Shown: positions 48,471 to 57,451 of the stretch, piece by piece
How the letters are laid out: the number at the start of each line of letters is the position of its first letter
Position numbering within the stretch: position 1 is the first letter of the stretch
DNA from: ZC4RG25 sp023428365
Lineage (GTDB): Bacteria; Pseudomonadota; Alphaproteobacteria; Rhizobiales; Hyphomicrobiaceae
Direction: 5' to 3'
Length of the DNA: 64,000 bases
Assembly: GCA_050283925.1 (NCBI GenBank)
Contig: JBNOAI010000001.1
Coordinates: 806,001 to 870,000, forward strand
Notes under the pieces: model-generated
Databases searched by the model: none
What the model was told of the DNA's origin: nothing
The model's input: the letters and a program-made list of their open reading frames with translations, nothing else
Position numbers and translations under genes: made by a program

Positions 48471-49055
48471 TCAGGCCGCTTTACGGACCTTCGCCCGTGC
48501 CTGACGCACCGAAGCCTTCTTCGTGGCTGCAGCCTGCCAGTTCACGTCTGCGAGGCCTTCGCCACGCTTGTGCTCCCGTACGACGACCTCGCGAGCTCCG
48601 AAAGCGCTCTTCAGGACGTCGACCGCCAGATGCGGCTTCGTATTGCCGCACATAAACAGATCGAGCGCGGCGTAGTTCGCCTCGGGCCAGCTGTGAATGC
48701 TGATGTGGCTCTCCGAAAGAACGGCAACCCCAGCAACACCACCATTTGGCGCCATGTGGTGCAGATGGATGTTCAGGAGCGTAGCCCCAGTGACATCCAC
48801 GCACCGCTTCAACGTGCGCTCGACATGCTTGAGATCGTCGAGGCGCTTGGCCCCGAACAGATCGATAATGAGATGGCTCCCCGCGAACCGAACACCATCG
48901 CGTTCGACGAAGAAGTCCTTCCTGTCCTCGTGCAACTCGGGCACGTGCTCAACATTGTGCGCAACGTGCGCGGCAGTTACATAGTCTTCCTTTTGGGCGG
49001 TGCTTGAACGAGTCAAGTCCATCCCCAATTGGAAGAGGGTGTCATTAAAGGCCAT
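48471..49055 (-). CDS. speD: S-adenosylmethionine decarboxylase proenzyme
   Basis: This 194-residue proenzyme makes the aminopropyl donor for spermidine synthesis. The self-cleavage site is in LSESHISIHSWPE, so Ser116 becomes the pyruvoyl group. HLIIDLFGAK, the conserved Cys in DLFMCGN and the GVAG segment are also present. The class 1b core is about 130 residues; here extra sequence lies at both ends, including a basic Lys/Arg-rich tail. GGGGAGG lies six bases upstream of ATG 49055. No spermidine synthase gene is adjacent. Confidence 0.92.
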   Translation of the reverse strand: MAFNDTLFQLGMDLTRSSTAQKEDYVTAAHVAHNVEHVPELHEDRKDFFVERDGVRFAGSHLIIDLFGAKRLDDLKHVERTLKRCVDVTGATLLNIHLHHMAPNGGVAGVAVLSESHISIHSWPEANYAALDLFMCGNTKPHLAVDVLKSAFGAREVVVREHKRGEGLADVNWQAAATKKASVRQARAKVRKAA

Positions 49056-49194
49056 ATGACCCTCCCCAACCAGCAGATAGATGTGACCCGCCCGCTCCTT
49101 ACCTTGGGGTTTCCGGAAAACCTTGACCTTTGGGGCAGGTGGACGAACGGAGGACCCCGATATGAGGCCTAGACCCCCCCCATGCAAGTGGAAA

Positions 49195-49200
49195 ATTATA
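49195..49200 (-). promoter_or_regulatory. candidate -10 (TATAAT) for speD
   Basis: On the minus strand this reads TATAAT, a perfect -10 hexamer about 140 bases upstream of the speD start; the -35 is poor. If used, it gives a leader of roughly 130 bases containing a G7 run and GC-rich segments. Confidence 0.35.
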
Positions 49201-49344
49201 GGGTGGGGCAATTTTTTTCTGCGCGCGTTTACCGAGGCTTAGAAACTCGATTCTGCGGGCGGTTTCTCAAGCGCTGCAATAGCCGGTCAGCATCCTTTGC
49301 CGTAAGAAAGACGAGCGGAACGTATCCCGATCGCGAGGACGGCA

Positions 49345-50139
49345 ATGGACACTCAATATCAGACTTTGCAACTTGCTAATCCAGCGCCGCACGTGACGGT
49401 CGTCACGATGAACCGTCCGCAAGCCATCAATGCCATGAATACGCAGATGATGCTCGATCTGCACGACTGCTTTTCAGCGTTTTATGTAGATCAGGGCGAT
49501 ACCCGATGTTTGGTGCTGACGGGCGCAGGTGAGAAGGGATTCTGTGCCGGCGCCGATCTTAAAGAGCGCAACGGCATGACGGATGACATTTGGCGCCGCC
49601 AGCATGCCATCGTCGAGCAAACGGTGCGCGCCATTGTCACGTGTCCAATACCGATCATCGCGGCAGTCAATGGGGCCGCGTACGCCGGTGGATGCGAATT
49701 GGCGCTCGCGTGCGACTTTATCTACGCCGCGGACCATGCGCGCTTCGCGCAAACCGAAGTGGCGCTGGGCATCATTCCAGGGGCTATGGGAACGCAGAAC
49801 CTGCCGCGAGCCATCGGTGCGCGGCGGGCGAAGGAGGCAATTCTGAGTGCGACACCTTTCACGGCAGCCGAGGGGCTGGCGTGGGGTTTGGTTAACAAGG
49901 TCTTGCCGGTCTCTGACCTGATGCCCAATGTGCTGGCTGTGGCAGGGCGAATTGCGGCCAACGCGCCGATCGCAGCACGTCAAGCGAAGGCGGCGATCGA
50001 CAAGGCACAGGATCTCGACCGCGCAAACGGTTATGCCTACGAGATCGAGGCCTATAACCGAACTGTCGGCACGGAAGATCGCATCGAGGGTATTCGCGCC
50101 TTCAATGAGAAGCGCAAACCTGTCTTCAAGGGACGCTGA
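49345..50139 (+). CDS. enoyl-CoA hydratase/isomerase family protein
   Basis: This 264-residue crotonase-fold enzyme has the oxyanion-hole loops FCAGADLKE and NGAAYAGGCELALACD. Both glutamates used by true hydratases are present (in TEVALGIIPG and in AKEAIL), so water addition to an enoyl-CoA is likely. The overall pattern resembles methylglutaconyl-CoA/AUH-type hydratases. It stands 94 bases before a ketopantoate-reductase-like gene on the same strand. It could act in fatty acid, leucine or aromatic acid degradation. Confidence 0.88.
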   Translation: MDTQYQTLQLANPAPHVTVVTMNRPQAINAMNTQMMLDLHDCFSAFYVDQGDTRCLVLTGAGEKGFCAGADLKERNGMTDDIWRRQHAIVEQTVRAIVTCPIPIIAAVNGAAYAGGCELALACDFIYAADHARFAQTEVALGIIPGAMGTQNLPRAIGARRAKEAILSATPFTAAEGLAWGLVNKVLPVSDLMPNVLAVAGRIAANAPIAARQAKAAIDKAQDLDRANGYAYEIEAYNRTVGTEDRIEGIRAFNEKRKPVFKGR

Positions 50140-50233
50140 GCAGCAAAGCTGTTTTGACTGATCAGCAACCGAACGGTTGACGTGGACACGCAGCCGCGTC
50201 TCTATCGCCTCGGATCTTGGAGGAAATGAAACC

Positions 50234-51163
50234 ATGAAAATCGCGATCATCGGCGTCGGGGCCATGGGCTCTGTCTACGCGGCGCTACTTGCCAGCAGTG
50301 GGCATGATGTGTGGGCCGTCGACACATGGGGCGAGCACGTCGATACAATTCGCGAGAAGGGACTGCGTGTTGAAGGCGCCTCGGGTGACCGGACGGTTCG
50401 CCTGTCGGCTACGACCAATGCCGCCGATGTGCGCGACGCCGATCTCGTCATCATCGCTACGAAGGACGATGGTGTCGCGGCCGCGGCTAAAGCAGCGCTT
50501 GCCATGGCGAAGCCGGACGCTCCGATCCTGACAATTCAGAACGGTCTCGGCAGCGCCGACAAGGTGGCCGCCATTGTCGGCTCGAAGAGGATCATGATGG
50601 GCGTCGTCGGCGGCTTCGGCGCGTCGATGAAAGGCCCTGGCCATGCTCATCACAATGGCATGGAATTTCTGCGGCTCGGTGAGATGGACGGTGGCATGAC
50701 CGACCGGCTGGAAGCCGTGGCGGAAGCCTGGCGCGCGGGTAGCTTCAAGGTTCTGACGTTCGATGACATCCACAAGATGGTCTGGGAAAAGCTGATCTGT
50801 AACTGCACCTACTCAGGGCCGTGCGCGATCAGCGGCCTGCGTGTTGGGCAGGTGCAGGCGAATCCGAGCGCGTGGAGCATCGCTGCGGCGTGCGCGAACG
50901 AAGCGTTCCAGGTGGCCAAGGCGAAGGGCATCAAGCTCGATTTCGACGATCCCATCGCCTACGTGCGCGCCTTCGGCCAGAAAATTCCCAATGCGCGCCC
51001 CTCGATGCTGCTCGACCATTTGGCACGACGCCCAGCTGAGATCGACAACATCAATGGCGCCATTCCGCGCGAAGGAGCCAAAGTCGGCGTTGCGACGCCG
51101 GTCAACTCTATGCTGGTCGCGGTATTGAAAGCCAAGGAAGCGAGCTTCGCTTATAGCGATTGA
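50234..51163 (+). CDS. ketopantoate reductase family protein (PanE/ApbA-like)
   Basis: This 309-residue NADPH-dependent 2-oxoacid reductase has the Rossmann motif IIGVGAMGSVYAALL at its start. The catalytic Lys is in MVWEKLICN and the substrate-binding Glu in RRPAEIDNINGAI, both typical of ketopantoate reductase. TTGGAGGAAATG lies before ATG 50234. No other pantothenate gene is near, so it may be a paralogue acting on another 2-oxo acid. Linkage to the enoyl-CoA hydratase suggests a catabolic use. Confidence 0.84.
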   Translation: MKIAIIGVGAMGSVYAALLASSGHDVWAVDTWGEHVDTIREKGLRVEGASGDRTVRLSATTNAADVRDADLVIIATKDDGVAAAAKAALAMAKPDAPILTIQNGLGSADKVAAIVGSKRIMMGVVGGFGASMKGPGHAHHNGMEFLRLGEMDGGMTDRLEAVAEAWRAGSFKVLTFDDIHKMVWEKLICNCTYSGPCAISGLRVGQVQANPSAWSIAAACANEAFQVAKAKGIKLDFDDPIAYVRAFGQKIPNARPSMLLDHLARRPAEIDNINGAIPREGAKVGVATPVNSMLVAVLKAKEASFAYSD

Positions 51164-51171
51164 GCTCGCGT

Positions 51172-51960
51172 CTAGAACGGCGGCCGAACCGGCAACGCTT
51201 TTCTGAGCTGGTTCGGCACCCGCGTGACGTCCTCCACCGGCTTGGTGACAGCGCGTGTGGCGCGATCTGCCGGTGCCAGGATATCGGCGCGCCGGAGACG
51301 GCGAACAGGATCGATCGCGAGTGTCCGGCCAACGAACGGGAAAGCCGTTGCAACGCCAATGCCGCGCATGAAGCTCCCGTCCCAGGGCAGCGGTAGTGAG
51401 ACAAGCCTCTGCAGGTTGACGTGAACGACGCGGCCGATGGTGTCGTGCTGCCGACAGATCGATGGTGTCGCGCAGACCTCGACAGCGCCTTCGTGCAGCA
51501 ACACCGCGGTTTCGCCGTTCGCTGCAACGAAAACGTCGAACACCGTGCCGCGAACGCCCATGGATGCCGTCGGGGTGCGGATCTCGTAAGCCTTGCTGGG
51601 GCTGGTGCCGGAGATGAACCGAAACGCGCCCTTTGACAGATTGACGGTGATCGCACCGGATTGCGTGGACGCGGACGGATCGTAAACGAACTTGTCGAGG
51701 ACGACGCGCGCGCTGGGGCCGAGCGCCAGTTTGGTGTCATCGAGAAATTGGATCTCCGCCGACGCGGAGCGAGCGGTTTCGACAGCCTCATTCTGGCGAA
51801 GCTTGCCGCCCTTTCGCAGCCGCCGTTTCTCCTCCTCGGCCACAACCGTCACCTGATTTTTCACAGCAATGGTCGTGCCGATTTCGGGCTCCGACGTGGC
51901 TCCGGCAGAACCACATCCTATGATGAGCGCGAGCATGCCGATTGCGAGGATGCGTTCCAT
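51172..51960 (-). CDS. FecR-domain protein, probable lipoprotein
   Basis: This 262-residue protein starts with a short signal (MERILAIGMLALIIGCGSAG). IIGC resembles a lipobox, so Cys16 may be lipid-modified. A FecR domain follows (about residues 30-150: VTVVAEEEKRRLRKGGKL, DDTKLALGPSARVVLDKFVYDP, MGVRGTVFDVFV). The C-terminal 100 residues are unassigned. Stand-alone secreted FecR proteins occur in Rhizobiales without FecI sigma factors, and none is seen here. The frame continues far upstream, but 51960 gives the signal peptide. Confidence 0.8.
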   Translation of the reverse strand: MERILAIGMLALIIGCGSAGATSEPEIGTTIAVKNQVTVVAEEEKRRLRKGGKLRQNEAVETARSASAEIQFLDDTKLALGPSARVVLDKFVYDPSASTQSGAITVNLSKGAFRFISGTSPSKAYEIRTPTASMGVRGTVFDVFVAANGETAVLLHEGAVEVCATPSICRQHDTIGRVVHVNLQRLVSLPLPWDGSFMRGIGVATAFPFVGRTLAIDPVRRLRRADILAPADRATRAVTKPVEDVTRVPNQLRKALPVRPPF

Positions 51961-52643
51961 CCGACCGCGGTGCCTCCCTGGAATTTTTCGGCGGGTGACG
52001 CAACGGTAGCGTAAAAATCCGCTGGCGTCCTGTACGACGCGTGCTCGACCTGAGTACCGGATGCGAGAGCTCCGCGGCAGATCTCTGCCGCGACACTTGG
52101 GGGCAAAACGGAGCATTCCCAGGCTGCTCTTCCAGATGTCTTCAAGTCGATCGGAGACGATCGCGTCAGCGAAGACAAATTTTCCGCGTCGCATCGGATG
52201 AACTGTGCTCGGATTCGGTGGCCTCGAGTTTGAAAATTGATTCATTGGATTAGGTTGGTGGCAGAAGTCTTTGTAATGTCGCTGGAAGATCAGTTCGATG
52301 AAGACAAATTGTGGACACAACTGATGTCTAATCCCGTTCCGCTCGGGGGGAGATCTGTCGGTTCGATCTGGCTGTCAGCGCTTCCTGTGTTGCCGCCTCG
52401 CGCAATGCGGGCCGTCATCACACTGATGTGCAGTGACTGGTTACATCCAGTATTTGTGCGTTGGTCTGAAGTAAAACGCCAATGATGATCTTCCGTATTA
52501 ACTATGGCTCGTAAAACACGAAACAAATGAGGTTTTTTCTCGCTACGCATTGCGGGCGGGGAAAGCCAAAAACGGCCATTAGTTAACGGGCCGAAGCCTG
52601 TCATTCGCTCAGGCGTATGACGGGTATCGACTGGGGGATAACC
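51961..52643. other. 683-base intergenic region
   Basis: No well-supported gene. A 69-codon frame from ATG 52276 to 52485 (+) is possible but has no clear ribosome-binding site or family, and the minus-strand frame is the unlikely extension of the FecR gene. Local A+T is higher around 52210-52580. It must contain the promoters of the divergent FecR and M15 genes. Confidence 0.4.
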
Positions 52644-53279
52644 ATGTCTCGAGTGATATCGAAGTGTGGCTTCGCTGTGCGCGGAGCCGGGATAAGCATG
52701 AGCGCGTGCCTGCGCGTCTTTGGAGCTCTAGCGCTGATCGGGGCTGCAATGTTTGGCACGGCGACGGATGGCCGGGCCCAAGGCTTAGAGTGGACCAGCA
52801 CAAACGGCCTTCGCGCCATTGAGCGCGAACAGACGCTGACGGCACCCCGAAAGCTCGGCGCCGCGGTGCGGCCGAGCCGGCGCCCAGTCAAGCAGGCACG
52901 CAAACGGAAGTCCAGCACGGTGCAGAAAGCGGCTTATATTCCGGATACAAAGCCGGCCGCGCCGTCGGGAAGTCTGTCGGGTGGTGTCCGTTGGGTCGCT
53001 AATTCAGGCTGCCTTGCGAGCAATCTGCGCGGGGTCATCGCCCACCTCGCTGCCAACTTTGGCCACGTGACCGTCAATTCGACATGTCGGAGCCATCGAC
53101 ACAATCGGCGCGTCGGTGGCGCACCTAGATCCCATCATCTGACAGGAAACGCTGCTGACGTCAGGATCCGCGGCAACGTGCGTGGGGCTCTCGCATATCT
53201 TCGCGGCAGCGTCGGTGGTCTGAAGCACTACGGCGGCGGATTGTTCCACATCGACAACGGACCAAAGCGTCGCTTTTAG
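52644..53279 (+). CDS. M15/DUF882-like peptidase, secreted
   Basis: This 211-residue protein has a signal/membrane segment (about residues 18-45, ending GRAQG). A basic Pro/Lys/Arg-rich linker follows, then a C-terminal D-Ala-D-Ala-carboxypeptidase-type domain. Zn ligands are seen in SHHLTGNAADVRI (His and Asp) and GLFHIDNG (His). It probably trims peptidoglycan in the periplasm. ATG 52644 is preferred to the frame start at 52617. A strong hairpin follows. Confidence 0.8.
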   Translation: MSRVISKCGFAVRGAGISMSACLRVFGALALIGAAMFGTATDGRAQGLEWTSTNGLRAIEREQTLTAPRKLGAAVRPSRRPVKQARKRKSSTVQKAAYIPDTKPAAPSGSLSGGVRWVANSGCLASNLRGVIAHLAANFGHVTVNSTCRSHRHNRRVGGAPRSHHLTGNAADVRIRGNVRGALAYLRGSVGGLKHYGGGLFHIDNGPKRRF

Positions 53280-53290
53280 AAGTCGAGTTC

Positions 53291-53323
53291 GCCATTCCCG
53301 AGCATCGATGGCTCGGGAATGGC
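53291..53323 (+). terminator. hairpin after the M15 gene
   Basis: GCCATTCCCGAGC (53291-53303) pairs perfectly with GCTCGGGAATGGC (53311-53323) around ATCGATG. There is no T-run, so it may be rho-assisted or an mRNA-stabilising end. Confidence 0.55.
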
Positions 53324-53452
53324 AGACGCCCGTTAGCCGATGTCCGTCCTCGTTCTGCGCGCGCACTGGGCGTGGCGTCATGCGATGGACGTCACACGGT
53401 TGTGGATGGCCCTACGTCGTTCGTCTTGGAAGGCGGCGCTTTCTGGCTGCGA

Positions 53453-55219
53453 TTAGCGCTCAAGCTGAATCGTCGGCGCTGACCACGGGCCGCGAACCAC
53501 GAGAATATCTTGAGGAACAGCCGGTGCCTGGGCGCGCCCAGCGGCGGCTGGCGAGACATCCTGAACAACTCGGATGTCGATCTGGCGTGAGACGAGACTG
53601 ATAGTGCCTAGGGCTTTCAGACGGCTCTCGCCGGAAACGGCTTCCACCAACTCACTGGCGACGACGCCGCGATCGACGCGCAGTTTCGCTTCCAGGCCAT
53701 CGACAGTCGTCTGGCCGCGCGTTGCGACCTCCCAGCCCTCGAGCTTGCTCTTTTGCGCAGCGCCCATCAGCGACTTCATGTCGATGCCTAAGCGTCCACC
53801 TTCGCGCAGGCTGACCGCAGCTTTGCCGCGTAGCTTGCTGACGAGTTCCGCGGCTGTGTTGCCGCGTGTGGTCAGATCGATGGTGATCGTCGACATGCCC
53901 TGCAAAGCGGTGCTGTGACCGAGCAGCAGTGTGCTGGCACGCCCGGCGTCTATGCCGTCGAGCTTTCCGCGAACCGAAATCTGTGGGGGTGAATCCAAAA
54001 GGTTTGCCGTCACCTGGCCGCTGCCTTGTCCGGTCTCGATTCCGATCTCGGCGATGTCGGCCAGCAGTCGGCCCGACTTCAACGACACCGATGCGGCAAA
54101 GCGGCCAAGCTCCATTCCGGGTAGCAAAACCTGACTTGCAGAAATTCGCAGATCGGCATCGAGTTGCCCGCCGATCGGCAGTGGTTGTTCATCGAGCGTG
54201 CTGAACCACGGCAACAGGGATGCAAACTGCCCCTTGAGTTCCTGCGCGAGATAGGCCGTGAGATCCAAGGTCTTGAAGGCCAGCGTGCCTGTGAGGTTTG
54301 GCCTGCTGCCTCCGAACGCCAGGGCAAGGGTTCCGGTCGCCGCATTGCCATCGAGCTGGAAGGTCGCCTTGTCGAAGGCCAGCGCTTGAGCCTGCCAATC
54401 GACCTCGCCGGCGATGCTCATCTCCTTCAGCCCCGATCCGGACGGCCACGCAGCGCCCAGCCAACGCGCGACCTCGCGAAGACTTGTTACGGCGACATTG
54501 GCCTGTCCCTGCAGGCGCAGTTCGTCAGTGGCAACAAGCCGCCCATCGAAGGAAATCTGCAGCAGGGGTGATTTAACGACGGCTTTCAGAGCGCGACTGG
54601 CCCCTGCCTTGCTATCGAGTAGGCTGGGACCGGAGACGTCAAAGGATACCTCCTGTCCGCGAAACGTGCCGGTTCCGCGCAGGCTGAGGCTGGTTCGCCG
54701 GCGAGCCGTAAGGTCGGCCGTGACGTTCGTCAGCGTCTCGGTCTGCCCACTCGGCAGCTTGATCTGAACGGTACCGCGACGGATGGCCAGTTTCTCGAAC
54801 TTCAGATTGCGAACCGCGTCAACGAGCGGCGCGGTATACATCACGGGGTCGACGTCTTCGTCGGTCTCGCCACCAGCGAGCTGGAAGACGCCGCCATCGA
54901 TGATCAACGATCCGGATCCATCCTCCGGCAACGTAACAGGCGCAGCGGAGGCCGCGCGTGAACCGGCGGGATTTGCGAGTTCTATGGTGCCGCTGTCGAT
55001 CCGTATGCCGGTGTCTGGTCCGATCTCGAATGACGATGTGATGTCATAGGATTCAGCCGGAGCCGCAACAGAGGTCCGCGCAAGCTGAAAATCACTCGTG
55101 TTGAAGCCGAGAACTACAGCAATGCAGATGATCAGACCCAGCAGGCCGCCCACGGCGAGGATCGCCGTCAGGTATCGACCGGGCCTGATGTGCGGCATCT
55201 GGAAAACCTCATTCGTCAT
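53453..55219 (-). CDS. AsmA-family protein
   Basis: This 588-residue protein has one N-terminal membrane segment (about residues 18-38, AILAVGGLLGLIICIAVVLGF) and a very long beta-rich periplasmic part. The C-terminal AsmA_2-like region contains LTTRGNTAAELVSKLRGKAAVSLREGGRLGIDMK. AsmA-like proteins are thought to bridge inner and outer membranes and help lipid transport. It is shorter than E. coli TamB/YhdP. It has no partner in this locus. It is monocistronic between the M15 and aacS genes. Confidence 0.85.
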   Translation of the reverse strand: MTNEVFQMPHIRPGRYLTAILAVGGLLGLIICIAVVLGFNTSDFQLARTSVAAPAESYDITSSFEIGPDTGIRIDSGTIELANPAGSRAASAAPVTLPEDGSGSLIIDGGVFQLAGGETDEDVDPVMYTAPLVDAVRNLKFEKLAIRRGTVQIKLPSGQTETLTNVTADLTARRRTSLSLRGTGTFRGQEVSFDVSGPSLLDSKAGASRALKAVVKSPLLQISFDGRLVATDELRLQGQANVAVTSLREVARWLGAAWPSGSGLKEMSIAGEVDWQAQALAFDKATFQLDGNAATGTLALAFGGSRPNLTGTLAFKTLDLTAYLAQELKGQFASLLPWFSTLDEQPLPIGGQLDADLRISASQVLLPGMELGRFAASVSLKSGRLLADIAEIGIETGQGSGQVTANLLDSPPQISVRGKLDGIDAGRASTLLLGHSTALQGMSTITIDLTTRGNTAAELVSKLRGKAAVSLREGGRLGIDMKSLMGAAQKSKLEGWEVATRGQTTVDGLEAKLRVDRGVVASELVEAVSGESRLKALGTISLVSRQIDIRVVQDVSPAAAGRAQAPAVPQDILVVRGPWSAPTIQLER

Positions 55220-55447
55220 GCGCGACCAAACCTCGTTCAGGCCGGAGCCGCCAACGTCGAGGTCGGTTGCAGGCGAGAGTGTTCTGTTGTCATCAGCCCG
55301 GAAATCTTATTAACCACCGATCCCTGCGTGCGCAAGAGAACGCTTGCGTGTGTCTCTTGAGCGCGAATCGGTCTCGTGCGCTGCGAGGCGTTCATATACG
55401 TTGACCGTCAAGCTGGCGAGACCTAGGCGAACGATATGGAGATTTTG

Positions 55448-57415
55448 ATGGAGCAGCCCCTCTGGCAGCCTGGAGATGAGCGCAAGGCGTCGACCAACAT
55501 GGCGCAGTTCATGACCTCTATCGCTGCAGACACGGGGCGGCCGCTGGGTTCGTATCGCGATCTGCACGCACTCTCGATCGAGGACCCTGCACGGTTCTGG
55601 GAGTATGTGTGGGACTATTGCGGCGTGATTGGGGAAAAGGGGAGTACCCCTTATCTGGCCGCGCCGGACAAGATGCCCGGCGCGCAATTTTTTTCCCAGG
55701 CTCAATTGAATTTTGCCGAGAACGTTTGCCGCGCGATCGGCGACGGCCCTGCGCTCGTGTTTCGTGGCGAAGACAAAGTCGCGCGACGTATGAGCGGTAT
55801 CGAGCTGAAGACACGGATCGCTCAGGTTCAAGCCATGCTGCGCGACGCCGGTGTCGTGGCGGGTGATCGCGTGGCAGCAATGCTGCCCAATCTTCCGGAG
55901 GCGATTGCAGCGGTGCTGGGCGTAGCCTCTCGCGGCGCGGTGTGGTCATCGTGCTCACCGGATTTCGGTGTGCAGGGCGTGCTCGATCGCTTTGGCCAGA
56001 TCGAGCCGAAAGTGCTGTTCGCTTGCGACGGCTACTACTACGCCGGCAAGACGATCCAACTCACGGACAAGCTGGTGGAAATCGCCGGCAAACTGCCGTC
56101 TGTCGAGAAAATTGTCGTTGTTTCGTACATCGGTCAGGCCGAGGCCGTCGTCCAGGCTCTCGTGGCCAAGGGACACTCCGCGCAGACATGGGGTGACGCT
56201 GTAGAGGCGCGCGCGGAACAGGAGCCGCAGTTCGCGCGGCTGCCGTTTGCGCATCCGCTCTACATCTTGTTTTCCTCAGGTACGACGGGTGTTCCGAAGT
56301 GCATCGTGCACTCGGCGGGCGGGACGCTGCTCAAACACCTGACCGAGATTCGTTTCCACACCGATATTAAGCCGGGTGATCGGCTGTTCTACTTCACGAC
56401 ACTCGGCTGGATGATGTGGAATTGGCTTGTCTCCGGCCTCGCTGGCGGAGCGACGCTGCTGCTCTACGACGGATCGCCGTTCCATCCGGATGGTAACGTG
56501 CTGTGGGACTATGCGGTCGCCGAGAAGTGCACGCATTTCGGAACGTCGGCGAAGTACATCGACGCTCTGAAAAAGTCCGGATTGAAGCCGCGCGACACGC
56601 ACGATCTTTCCGAATTGAGGGCGGTTCTGTCCACAGGCTCGCCGCTGGTTCCGGAAGGCTTCGACTACGTTTATGAGGCTATCAAGCCTGACTTGCATCT
56701 GGCGTCGATCTCTGGCGGTACGGACATTGTCGGCTGCTTCGTCCTCGGTGCTCCGACCGAACCGGTTTGGCGCGGCGAGATCCAGGCGCCGGGATTAGGG
56801 ATGGCCGTCAATGTCTTCGATGATGACGGTCGGCCGGTTAGCTCTGGAAAGGGTGAGCTTGTCTGCACGAAGCCGTTTCCCTCGATGCCGGTCGGTTTCT
56901 GGAACGATCCGGACGGCAAGAAGTATCGCTCGGCCTACTTCGCCCGCTTCGAGAACATCTGGCATCACGGCGATTTTGCGGAGTGGACGCCGCATGGCGG
57001 GATCATCATCCTCGGTCGCTCGGATGCGACGCTGAACCCCGGCGGCGTGCGGATCGGGACTGCGGAAATCTACCGGCAGGTCGAGCTGCTGCCGGAAATC
57101 CAGGAAGCCATCGTCATCGGCCAGGACTGGGACGGTGATGTGCGCGTCGTTCTGTTCGTGGTGATGAAGCCCGGTCTGACGCTCGACGATGCGCTACGGG
57201 AAAGGATCAAAAAGCAGATCCGCAGCGGCGCCAGTCCGCGCCATGTCCCAGCGAAGATCTTGCAGGTTGCCGACATTCCGCGCACCAAGTCCGGCAAGAT
57301 CACGGAGCTTGCCGTGCGCGATCTCGTGCATGGGCGTGAGGTCAAGAACAAGGAAGCTCTCGCCAATCCAGAGGCGCTCGATCTCTATCGCGCATTACCG
57401 GAATTACGGACGTGA
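55448..57415 (+). CDS. aacS: acetoacetate-CoA ligase
   Basis: This 655-residue cytoplasmic ANL ligase activates acetoacetate to acetoacetyl-CoA. The N-terminal ACS-type domain (FWEYVWDYCGVIGEKG) is followed by the ATP loop SSGTTGVPKC, GGTDIVGCF, the Asp hinge region LGRSDATLNPGGVRIG and the catalytic Lys in RTKSGKITE. The GGTD and ILGRSDATLNPGGVR blocks distinguish it from acetyl-CoA synthetase. ATG 55448 follows GGAGATTTT; ATG 55436 is an alternative. It would return acetoacetate from BKACE or ketone metabolism to acetoacetyl-CoA and polyhydroxybutyrate. Confidence 0.92.
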   Translation: MEQPLWQPGDERKASTNMAQFMTSIAADTGRPLGSYRDLHALSIEDPARFWEYVWDYCGVIGEKGSTPYLAAPDKMPGAQFFSQAQLNFAENVCRAIGDGPALVFRGEDKVARRMSGIELKTRIAQVQAMLRDAGVVAGDRVAAMLPNLPEAIAAVLGVASRGAVWSSCSPDFGVQGVLDRFGQIEPKVLFACDGYYYAGKTIQLTDKLVEIAGKLPSVEKIVVVSYIGQAEAVVQALVAKGHSAQTWGDAVEARAEQEPQFARLPFAHPLYILFSSGTTGVPKCIVHSAGGTLLKHLTEIRFHTDIKPGDRLFYFTTLGWMMWNWLVSGLAGGATLLLYDGSPFHPDGNVLWDYAVAEKCTHFGTSAKYIDALKKSGLKPRDTHDLSELRAVLSTGSPLVPEGFDYVYEAIKPDLHLASISGGTDIVGCFVLGAPTEPVWRGEIQAPGLGMAVNVFDDDGRPVSSGKGELVCTKPFPSMPVGFWNDPDGKKYRSAYFARFENIWHHGDFAEWTPHGGIIILGRSDATLNPGGVRIGTAEIYRQVELLPEIQEAIVIGQDWDGDVRVVLFVVMKPGLTLDDALRERIKKQIRSGASPRHVPAKILQVADIPRTKSGKITELAVRDLVHGREVKNKEALANPEALDLYRALPELRT

Positions 57416-57451
57416 CCTGAGCGCCTACGAAACGTCGTCCGACGCGTGAGA

